64,000 nt of DNA from Lethocerus indicus. Its lineage: Eukaryota; Arthropoda; Insecta; Hemiptera; Belostomatidae. Where the stretch lies: contig JACDQD010000006.1 of NCBI GenBank assembly GCA_019843655.1, positions 5,014,034-5,078,033 of the forward strand. Direction: 5' to 3'. The translations under genes and the position numbers were made by a program. Below are positions 52,131 through 62,350 of the stretch, piece after piece; within the stretch, counting starts at the first letter, position 1; each line of letters starts with the position of its first letter. The notes under the pieces are model-generated. The model was given only the letters and a program-made list of their open reading frames with translations. It did no database searches and was not told where the DNA came from.

Positions 52131-54053
52131 TTCTATTACATTTTAAATTACAGATATAAATCCAGCCGGCCGGTGATCTTCCCATACCGGCGGTGCCTTT
52201 CACTTCTCATTGAGCGAGCGGTCTCCCAGTAGTAATACCCTGGCCCCCTCACCCCCCACAACTCGGTAAACATCCGCCCATTGAAATTCCGAAGTGAACG
52301 TTCCCTTCTGTTTTATGTCTATTCCGCAACCCGGTTCTATCGTACACCGCCGGGCGCTTTAATTAGTCTCTTAACCGTTTCCGATACCTCCAGAGGGTAC
52401 TTCTATTGGGGTTTAATTTAGAAAATTACCGAGCCCCGCTTCTGGCGTGGACGATGATGACGGGTCCAGCTCTTCTTGTCCAAGTGTACTCTCATCTTTC
52501 GCGTGTACTGCGCCTCAACTTTACTCTGCCAATACGGTATTTGAAAAATTTTATGACAATAGTCCTTTCTGAACCTATCTCTGATATATAATTCCTTTTT
52601 CAAATACCCGACTTTTAAGCCTCGATTTTTTGTTAATTTTTACGGTAATATTGACGATTACACATCTAGTTAAATTCTTCGATGACATCACAAACTTTAC
52701 GCTTTATATTTTGATTTACACTTTTTAATGTAAATCTTTATCGGGCCGACAGCGGTGTCAAAAATAGTGAGGACTGCTTCTTTTCAACCCCAGACCCCCC
52801 TTTCCGGTTTACAGTTTGTATAGAGGGTTTTTCCACCGCTCAAACAGTTTAGAGAGCTCAAATTCCCGGCATGTGTACGCCTTCAGGAGTATTCCCTGGG
52901 GAATTCCTATAGCATAGGCCGAGCCATCGAGTCAACAAAATAAACAGTATATATGTACGAATACCTGAGACTTCGTGAACGCGTGTTGACTCGAATTAGA
53001 GACAAAAATAACGCTCCAATAATTTGTAACATTGAATGTCGCGGTTTTGATTGATAGCCTCCGTACGGGACCTCTTTTGGCCTTGTCGAAGCAGGCTGTT
53101 GAAGCTTGGCAACAGTTGTATGTTTTGTTTTACGCGGATGAATGTTTTTTTTTGGCGTGAAACGTTTACCTTTTGTGCCGAAACGAAAGTGGTATCGGGC
53201 CGATTTCGAATCCGGACGCCGCCTGAGCGGAGACAACCGGTCACAATGGTGTTCAGGGGTTGACGGTTCTGCAACAATTTCGAAAACAGATATCGAAACG
53301 AATTCTGCCGTCCCAATAACACGGGGTCGGAGCTGTGTAGAGACTGGGCTTTTGAGTTTATTGTCGGGCGAATGGATTGTACCGACGAGGCGGAGATGAT
53401 AGGCACACAACAAACTGTCCTAATCCCGGGGCCATTGTCGTGCCGGACTGTCGTCCTCCCCTTCTGTAGCGGGGAAAAGGCAAACAATAAACTTTGCAAA
53501 TTGACCTTCTGTAGAAAACAGCGTAAATATTATGCCCCTCGACGTCGGCAACTGAATCTGCCATACTAGCCCATTCGGGTTATGTCATCATACCTGGCCT
53601 CGAATCTGTTAAACTCTACAAAATTCCTCAATTTACTCTTCGGCGTTTAGCCCATAATGTACAGCCCACTTTGCGGCGCTGTCTAAATGTACCTCATGAC
53701 TATTTCTCAACCTTTCATAGTGCATTGTGCATTTGGGCTTTGAAATATCAGCCTACTCTACCATCTATAATACCGTAGTTACAAAGGTTATGAAAGTTAA
53801 ACCTTGAAATAACTATGAAATTTAAGCTTCGACTTTTAGGAGTTATTTTCTGTTTTACAGTCATTCTGTACAACAGATACAACAGCGTATCCCCCTTGTG
53901 TATCCTCCACAATTGGCTGGAAGAAAACATATAATGCGTTTAAATCTGAAATAAATACTTATTACGTAATGTATTCGGTTGTATTCGCCCTATCGTCGTA
54001 TTTCTGTGATGTGGGTCATCATCGTATATCATCGGAATAGGCTCGGCGAAACT

Positions 54054-54092
54054 GTGACAGTTACAGTAACTGTCACGTTACTGTGACAGTTA
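54054..54092. repeat. Three-armed palindrome of GTGACAGTTA
   Basis: The motif GTGACAGTTA(C) appears three times in alternating orientation: plus at 54,054-54,064, minus at 54,066-54,076, plus at 54,083-54,092. Arms 1 and 2 form a perfect 11-bp inverted repeat with a 1-nt centre. Arms 2 and 3 form a perfect 10-bp inverted repeat with a 6-nt loop. It lies in hdc intron 1. Confidence 0.85.
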
Positions 54093-54901
54093 TCCCTGGT
54101 AGGCTGGCAAATGCGGTGTAAAATTGGCAGTTTCGGCACGAATGCCCAAATACGGCTATTCAGCCTTGTTGACGGCAAATTTTATTTCCCTGCGTGTTCA
54201 TTTTTTGTCCTGTTCCCGTCAGCAGTTTTACAACGAACGGACATATCTCCGGTGAGGCATACACTGCCCCTCCTGATTTAAAGGTTAAGGATTCAAACGT
54301 CGGCTTAAATTGAATATAATCGTATTCTGAACACTACGGAATTATCAATGGGAGAGATTTCAGCCCGTGTTGGGTCCCAGTTCTATTTGTAGTTGGGCCC
54401 GATCCTCCGTAGCGCTAATAGGCGGGCCTGTCTAAGCGCGTGTGCATCTGTGTACTTAAAGGTGTGTACCAGAGTGGATGGGAGGAGGGGATCGGTATTG
54501 CAGTGGCTGTGGCTGTGGCTCTCTGGCTCGCCGCCAGACACCAACAGACCTACCAGCTCATAACATTTGTTCCAAGCCAAGAAAACAATCGTCTTCATAA
54601 TTGAAACCACCTTTCGATTGCTCGGGCCTTTCGTATTTATATTTTATTGTCAAGGTCGCTATTTGAAAAATTATCGGGGGTATATCTAGGTCGCAGTTAG
54701 CTAGGATAGCGATCAGGATGCTTTTTGTATTCTCGATGCTAATAAAAAGGCTTCATTCTCATAACGAGAGGTCGTATGCATACTATTAATTCCTATTTAT
54801 TTGACGAAATAACCGGCGATGAAGCTCGAGGCGGTAAAAGTGCAGCGGAGACAGGATGCCCCGCAATCAATATGCCCAAGTGAGTCACCACCCTACTGGC
54901 T

Positions 54902-54953
54902 AGCGGCCGAAACCGGTCTTGCTAAAGACCAATCCAGCGAAATTTCAAGAAAC
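54902..54953 (-). mobile_element. Dispersed repeat copy D (diverged, minus orientation, inside hdc intron 1)
   Basis: On the minus strand it reads GTTTCTTGAAATTTCGCTGG followed by ATTGGTCTTTAGCAAGACCGG-type sequence. It is collinear with copies A and C but has lost most of the CTCCTCTC block. It is the only copy I noticed inside the hdc transcription unit. Confidence 0.45.
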
Positions 54954-55239
54954 GTAATAAAAATATGACAATATTTATATAAATATTTACGTAGGCATAT
55001 TAAAGTTATATGCAGTCGAGAATTAATATTCCATATTTCTGGTTTAAGAGTTCTGTTATGCGTGCTATATTGCCGCTAAATCGAATACGTTCAAGATAGT
55101 TACTTTATTCGCAATGAAAAATGAGTTAGGATCAATTAATTTTGGCATATACAAACTCGGGATCGGAGTGCAGGAATATTTCTCGGATGTCAGTCCACTC
55201 CCACTTGAAATATTAGTGTTTGCATTAATATATATGACC

Positions 55240-55267
<28 letters not shown>
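55240..55267. repeat. (GT)14 microsatellite
   Basis: Fourteen uninterrupted GT units within hdc intron 1. Confidence 0.95.
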
Positions 55268-55270
<3 letters not shown>

Positions 55271-57293
55271 CGTCTTAAAGTTTACATATGTACAGATGGT
55301 TGGTGTTTGTCCGTTAAGAGTGTTTATGAGCGTTCGGTTCTGGACCCGATCCAACACTGAACACAAGCCACCTCGCCCTCTCGGCCCTCCTAACTCCTCT
55401 TTAAATTTTAACTTCGATTCCCGTTCGGCAAGAGACCGAACTCACGAATTCTTCGAGCGTACGTTCGATTATTGAAAAAGCGGCGTTGGCATTGTCGGAG
55501 TTGGCAACGAATCTTTGTTGACGGACTGATTTATTTACAGGAAAGCGCATATATAGGAGTCAGATGTTGCGTCAGAATGTCAGGAGTACACTTCGGATCT
55601 TTTAGAGCATCCGATAATCCAAGAATTGTTATCGTCGTATTATTCTCTAGACCTCTCTGTTGGAGGTTCATAGGTACGGTTGAGCAGGCGATATTTAAAT
55701 ATTTTGAAGTTCGACTGTATTCATACCTCTTTCAGTTGTTTAGTATACATCGGAGATTTATAAATTGGAATTATCGAGGACTTATACCCTACTATCGGCT
55801 TCAATAATGACCGCACATTTCGGATTCGATTCCTAGAAGGGATTTCCGCCCCGCCAGTTCTAGTTTCCCGATATGTTTATCGATTTGCCGAATTAAAACG
55901 GAGAGTAGGATGGAGTGCTTTGCACGGGGGAAAAAAAGGAGACCCGTAAATGAATAGGGGAGGTCGATATGCAGGGTGCCATGTGTTAATAGGGGGAGGG
56001 TGTTCATTAAGGGGTCCATATATGTGTGGCTAGGCGGTACCGATTTACGCATGCAAGCGTGTCTGCCCACTCCGCGCGTTCTTTCTGGGTAAGCGAAAAT
56101 AAAAAAATAAAAAAAAAGGTCGGCATTGCCGATTGTCGGGGGCCGTGCATAGACGAGGGGCCGAGACCGACAATGACATCAAAGAGTCGCCCGAACAATT
56201 ACATTTCCAATGCAATTTACGGAGCTCGATGAGTACGACTGTCGGGGGTGGAGGCCGGGGGTTATAAGGCAAATTATGACGCTTCAGCCCGCCCTGCGCC
56301 ACCCGTTTAACCGGACATTCGCCCACAATTATTTCCATATTTGGAACCGCGCATTTTCTCCCTCCGGGTGAAAGGTTTAAACCCCGTGCACGGTGATGGG
56401 GGGGCTCCGCGTTTGATGAACAACGTTATTAGCGGCGCTCGAACCCCCTCCCCCCAGGTACAGTATTTTATTATATTGGACGCCCTCGGCTTTTGCCCCC
56501 CTGCCCCTCCACCCCCGTACACGCGCGGTCCGAACCTTTTATTCTGGATTTTTGGTCCCCCGTAGGCCGCAACAAAGCAATATTAGATTTATTAGCATTC
56601 CCGGGCACTGGATTGTGCCCCGAGCCGCCGCGGGGATTATTAATAATGTTGTTTGGTTCGGTGTGGATTTAAAGAAAAAAATAACCGGCAAATTCGGATC
56701 GGGCCGGAATCCTCCGGGCGGTATCATTCTGGAACAGGGACCAAGAATTGTTGCCAGCCTCAGGGTTTTTTATAAATTTATTTATATAAATATACATATT
56801 TGGAACTTCAGTGAACGACATATTTCGAAATCCTGAAGCGTTGAAAATGAATTATAATCATCAAAAGAGAACTACACCGCTCGCTGTGTATTTCGGGTTT
56901 CACTCGTTCGATTGGTCCAATGCTAAAGCTTGTTATTGTTTTCGTTAGTAATAAAAAAACTTTTGAGTACAGTCTATCGAAACATTGATTGTATGTTAAT
57001 GGTGTGTTCATGAGTTATACCGGTGCGTCTTGAAGACCAAAGGACCCAGCGGATGTGACACCGGCGTGTCCTCCCACGGAAATGCGCCCCAAATACAGAA
57101 CAAACCAACACTCGACACTAAAAAAAAAAACCATTCCTCGTATGCACTAAGGGATGCTATTAATAAAACGCCGCTGGGTCCCTGAAATGGGTCATGTCCG
57201 GGATGTATCGTTCTGATGTTCGGGCCGAGAGGCGAAGGTTGACGGGTTTAAATAGACAGACGAGGGGCTGGGATACGCCGAACGGAATGTAAT

Positions 57294-57470
57294 GGATATA
57301 AAAAAAAGTGCAGCGTAGTCGGGCCGAGCTATTAAGGGAAGAGCGAGTGTTAGTGTTAGTGCGAGTGTTTTGTTGTGCTATGGGGCCAACCTCCAGGCCC
57401 CGAAGCCGCCACCGCCACGGTCATCCAAGGACACGCGGACCTTGAACGAACAGTCAAGATGCAGGTTACA
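57294..57470 (+). other. TATA-like site plus GC-rich segment in intron 1, possible internal start
   Basis: TATAAAAAAAA at 57,297 is followed by a GC-rich, stop-poor stretch with GTGTTAGTGTTAGTGCGAGTG and an ATG at 57,379 that opens only 21 codons. An overlapping frame runs to AAGATGCAG|GTTACA, which resembles a donor but would end in phase 0, whereas exon 2 needs phase 2. It could be an internal promoter with a non-coding first exon, but this is unproven. Confidence 0.2.
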
Positions 57471-60400
57471 ACTACTAAATACTACGACCCACCTTTTGTA
57501 GACGTCCTCCTTTTGTTTAAATGGTCGGTCGGTTGTAGTTTTTCCCACATCGAATTATGATATGCACAATTTCTTCTCCTTATACCCCTTTAGTATTTGC
57601 CGGCTTTATTAATAATTTTTTTCGTTTTAAAAATAATTTGGCTAGACAAAATACTATAATTTTGCACTGACTAATTTTTTCTGATATTCACTTTGAACGG
57701 TAACCATTGTCTTATAATAATACTGCTATGATATAAACTATAGTGGAAACACATTACAAAAGCCACTTACCAATTTATTGCTCTTATATAAGCAATATTT
57801 CACGCGTTCATTTCTACGTACATTCGTTCAATTTTAAATATTGTTTAATGTTACCGAAGTTATTTTACTCATGGTAATAACACAGGTAATATTTTAAAGG
57901 TTTACGGGCCTTCTTGGTTGTCTTGATGTCCGGCCTTTCATGTCTAGAATCAAATGTGCAAATACCACGCTCGTTTGCATTTGGGAGGATCGCCGTTCAT
58001 TGGGCGTATTTCTGCCCATTATTACCTACATCGAAAATCGATTTACTAGAATATTTACACAATGAAAACTCCACTGGTTTTCAACCGAGCGGCGCCTCAA
58101 TCCAAAAAAGGGGAATTTAATTATCTTATCACTGACTGACACTAAAATTCCAGACGTGGAAACACTTCAGTTCGCTTTTTATAGGTGCCTTTTTCTGTCG
58201 TATTACCGAACCTATATTGAAATAGAAATGGGAAACGAGTTCACAAATATTTGTTTCTTCAGTTTTTTATATCCGTGCCCACTTAGTTTGCAATTTTCTG
58301 CGCATTTATATATCTCATATCCCCACCGTCCCGCTTTCTTTCGTCCCTTCCTCGCGCTCTTGGTCATGTGCGAATGTTGTTTCAGTTGTTTTTGTGACTG
58401 TAGAGTTGAATTTTCGCCCGATCATCGCGCCAAACTCACCGTCCGTAAAACTCAAAAACTGGTGAGCGGTGAATTTGCACAAATGTTAATTTTAAAGTTT
58501 CCCAACCGTGTCCGAGGACAAGGCGCTTCAGTAATTTATTGTTTTAAAACGTTTAACGGAAAATACGCAGATTGCGCTGTTTGTAAGACCTGCGGTATTA
58601 CGTAAAATGTGGTGCAAAATTAAAATTGTTGGTTTTACTTTTGGCGTTACTAATTTCCACAGCCAGCACGAGAATATTTTGTTGTTTTGCACTAATAAGT
58701 TGAAATTTCAACCATTTTTTTATTTATTGCATACTTCATACGCAATTTTATTATCCTTTACTTGGTAATAACCAAGTGGTAGAATATATGATACCGAGCG
58801 ATACCAAAAATTCACTTTCAACGTACAATGAAAATGAACTGAAGCTTTGATACCGATGATTAAACGATTCAGTGCGGAACTGGGCAGGGAGGGGGGAGGA
58901 ACACGCTCGGATTAACCCGAATTAATTTCGTATATTGGCATTTGAGTTTTGAAATCGCTTGTTGAAAAAGTAATTTCCTAAAATACCTGCTCACTTGCTA
59001 TAGGAACGACAATCGCAATATTGCCTACCAAGTTGGTTTACTACAAACTAGAATTGTACCCGAACGTATATCCGAATCTCGGGAGCTTAAATCATGTGTT
59101 TCATACGTTGTGTAACAAACGTACATAATATACCGCTATTATGTACATGCTATTTCTATATGAGTACTAATAGAATATCTGTTTTTGACACCTCGTAATC
59201 TAAATAATTAGGGACCAATAATCAGTTTTACTGTATGAAGTGTAAACGGATTTGGTACGGATGTTTTAGTACTTCGTATAAGTGCCCGACGGAAAAAATT
59301 TCTGCGCCCACCTTAGGCGGAGTGACTAACCCGATTTTGCGAAATTTTCAATCTGAAATTAGCCAACGGGCCCGCCCGCCCGTCCACCGTCCTTGGACGG
59401 CTTCAACAACGGGAATTAATTAAGCTCTCTCGGTCCCACAATGAGTACCTGGACTGTAGCGGACAACGGCGTATACAACGTGGTACCGCGGCCGCCATTG
59501 TCCCAATCCGAAGTTACAAAGGGCAATAGGCAGTCGAGTTTCGCAACACTGATTACTTTTTCTTCTTTTTTTTTCAATCCACGACTGCGGATAATGGCAC
59601 GAGTCGATTGTCGTTGGGCAATTAATGATTTGACTAAATTTGAAATAAAACTGAACTTTTAAATGTACTGTTCCTAATTTTTCCGCCGACTACACTGATG
59701 GTTGGGTTGTAAGAAACAAAGCTATAGAACACATTAAAGCTATGTAGAATTTAGTTGGACACTGTTTTCCAGGTGAAAACTGTTGCTGATTGTTGCAATA
59801 CAAGTTAAAAGTACTAGTCATATCTTATTGCTAGTTGTATATGTGGCGTGGACTTTGAAATGCGAGTGAAAATTTCAAACGGTCTCAGTTGTTTTTCTCG
59901 TTTACTGTCCTGAACCAGTTTTCGACGGAAATCGCCTCGACCGTAGGATACACCTGCTCCGACCTTCAAACAAAATTCACTCTCCTATCGCATTTCCGGG
60001 CCTCACACATCCCTAATTTTTTTTTTGTACTAATTCTGAAATGGTGTTATTTATTTATGTGGAATATTCGCCTAATATATATTTAGATCACGATTAAAAT
60101 AGCATATTAACTTTTAACTGTTTAGTTAAAAACTATATATCCGTCCTGATAGTTTGTCTGAAAGCATATATGATGATATACTCCTGATGCTCCGCTTTTA
60201 TCTATCTGTATATGTATATATAACAGGTTCAATAGGCTAAAATAAAAACTATGTATGCAGGTTCTTATTCCTTATGCGGAAATCTAAGAAATGTTATCTA
60301 AAATGTAGTGAAATAATCGATAATTTACATTTTTTTTCTACTCCCCAGGTTTAGCTCTAATTTTTTTGAACATTTTGTATCCGAACTCCCGAGTTCGTAA

Positions 60401-60471
60401 TCTGAGTATTATTCCCCCTATATAAGTTCCCGCTATAAAAAAAAATAATAAATAAATAAATTTATTTTCAG

Positions 60472-60571
60472 GCACAATTCCGCCAACGGTAGCGGCATAT
60501 TTTCACGGCGCCAAGATTTCAGCTCCTTCAATGTTCTGCCGAAGCACAAGCTCAACTCCTATCATATCAAG
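60472..60571 (+). CDS. hdc: headcase coding exon 2
   Basis: A 100-nt internal exon. Its acceptor is tttattttcag and its donor is AAG|gtaacc. The first G completes the Arg codon left split by exon 1 (AG+G, residue 250). It then encodes 33 residues (251-283) including SRRQDFSSFNVLPKHKLNSY, ending HIK in phase 0. This segment matches my memory of the conserved stretch that follows the N-terminal domain in insect Headcase, and the reading phase across the 25.6-kb intron is correct, which supports the join independently. It is too short to stand out as an open frame and is found only by its splice sites and protein content. The remaining exons, including any readthrough stop codon, are outside the window. 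Confidence 0.92.
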
Positions 60572-60615
60572 GTAACCCAAACTTATCTACCCATTCTACG
60601 CCTATCATCTGTGCC

Positions 60616-60617
<2 letters not shown>

Positions 60618-60659
<42 letters not shown>
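60618..60659. repeat. (GA)21 microsatellite next to the exon 2 donor
   Basis: Twenty-one uninterrupted GA units, 46 nt into intron 2, followed by an A-run. GAGA-factor (Trl) binds such tracts in Drosophila. Whether this one is used is not shown by the sequence. Confidence 0.97.
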
Positions 60660-60663
<4 letters not shown>

Positions 60664-62317
60664 AAAATCTTCAGCAAACATCTCACTCGTTTTATTTATT
60701 ATCGGGAGTTATTCGCGTTATATATACGCCGTTTCGTCTTTCGGTCGGGGCCAGCTCGATTAGATACCGAATTATCGGTTTCACAAAATACAGACACTGT
60801 TCTCTCGTTTTAATCTCTTGGCACCGATTGCGAACGGCGCTGTTTTTCTGTTATTTATTTTTTATATTCTATCTTCCGCCGAAATTCAACCCGCTGTTCA
60901 ACACTTGTTGACCGCCACGTTTTTAACGCGCTTCCTTTAACTAGATATGGACTGTATTAATATCTGCGTGCTTTAATCATCAGAAGAAACCGATGATTGT
61001 AGCCGAAAAGAATCGGTATTCTTTCTCAACAAATTGTTTATTTAAAAAAAAAATGTTTCCAATGCCGGTTGATATTTTGGGCATTTCGTCTTATCGTAGC
61101 GTTAAAATCTCTGGCCCGTTTTAACCCGCCCGGTCAAAAATTGAAATATGTCCACTTCATACTTCTATCGATTTGTTGTTCCATTTTAGAATCTTATAAT
61201 TTACACTTGTTTTCAAATCTTGTTTTATGCGGGCTTCCCTCTCAAAATTACACAATGAATTTAGTCTTGTGAAAAATGCTCTGAATTCCAGACGGTGTGT
61301 CGAGTGTACCCTTTCTCTAATTTTACAATTGATTTAATTCAATACTTTGAATTATGGAAATTACTGATGTTACAGTTGTCCTAATTTTAATAATACACTA
61401 ATCGAGGTCTTATAATTTTCCACTCACGCTGTATTTCTTTATTTTTTCAGTGGCTATCAATTAAATCGGAATATTTATAAGTTAATTCATGAAAAAGAAT
61501 GATGCAGGACACATGTCGCTAAATTGGCTTGTGAAACACCGAAAACACTCTTGGCTCGGTTCACCTAACACGGGTCTGGTTGAGAATGCATATTTCAAGT
61601 ATACTGCTCTATCAATGGTAAAATTTAATTAAGATTGAATTAAATGATAAGACGTCCGAACGCATTTTTCTTCTGATTGTCATTACAGAGGTATTTTCAG
61701 CTATACTTTGTTGAGTCGTATTATTAATGTCTAGAATTAATTGGTTTCCGGATTTTAAAGTTTGTTTGAGACTATTTTTGGGCCTGACACTTGTGAACGC
61801 CGCAGGTAAAACTGGTAGGAAATGCGGATAAAGATACATTTCGATCTTTTTGTTTTGGTAAACCAGAATTTAGAGGGGTGATATCTTCGGCTTAAATAAA
61901 TTAAGTTCGTTTGCAGGCCGACTTTATTATGTTCTAAAGGTGTGGTTTCAATGTTCAATATCCTTTAATAAATAATTAATTATTCGAAAATATATAAGCG
62001 GACGGGCAATTTCGCAGGTCAATCGGTGCAGTATTTCTCTAACTTCGCGGTTCGCCTGCTTTGACTGGATCGTTTTCTCATGGGCCTTCCTTCATCCTGA
62101 GGTTTTCGTGTGGCCGAACCGGTTTTCTGTGAGTGGCTACGTGTGTGTGTGTGTGTTGCTTGAAAGGTAGGGCCAAACTGGTCTTCCCCCGGCCTTTCAT
62201 TGTCCATAAATAACCGGGCCTCGCTGAGCGCATACACACCCTACTGCTCCCTATATTTAAAACGGATCTTCCCTTCTCTCGCTTTCCGTCTCTGTCAATC
62301 TACAGGCTCCCTCCTAT

Positions 62318-62350
62318 AGATCCCTCTCTCTCCCTCTCTCCCTCCCTCTG
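62318..62350. repeat. CT/CCT-rich repeat
   Basis: TCTCTCTCC and CCCTCTC units in hdc intron 2. Low complexity, no coding potential. Confidence 0.8.

Larger units (their letters stand above)
34855..60471 (+). other. hdc: hdc intron 1 (25,617 bp, GT-AG, phase 2)
   Basis: The intron runs from the donor GTCAGT to the acceptor TTTATTTTCAG. The donor has C at +3 instead of the usual A/G, so it is not optimal. The acceptor tract is mostly T and A, with a possible branch region (CTCTAAT) about 110 nt upstream. The interior is AT-rich. It has short GC-rich patches near 39.6, 53.2, 56.4 and 57.4 kb, several microsatellites, one copy of a dispersed repeat (54,902-54,953) and a three-armed palindrome (54,054-54,092). 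I found no nested gene that I can support on either strand. Confidence 0.9.

Noticed and set aside
58228..58605. 125-codon frame with a Cys-rich centre in hdc intron 1
   Set aside because: The Cys residues come from a TGT/TGC-rich stretch without regular spacing. No known zinc-finger pattern, no splice context and no recognisable family.
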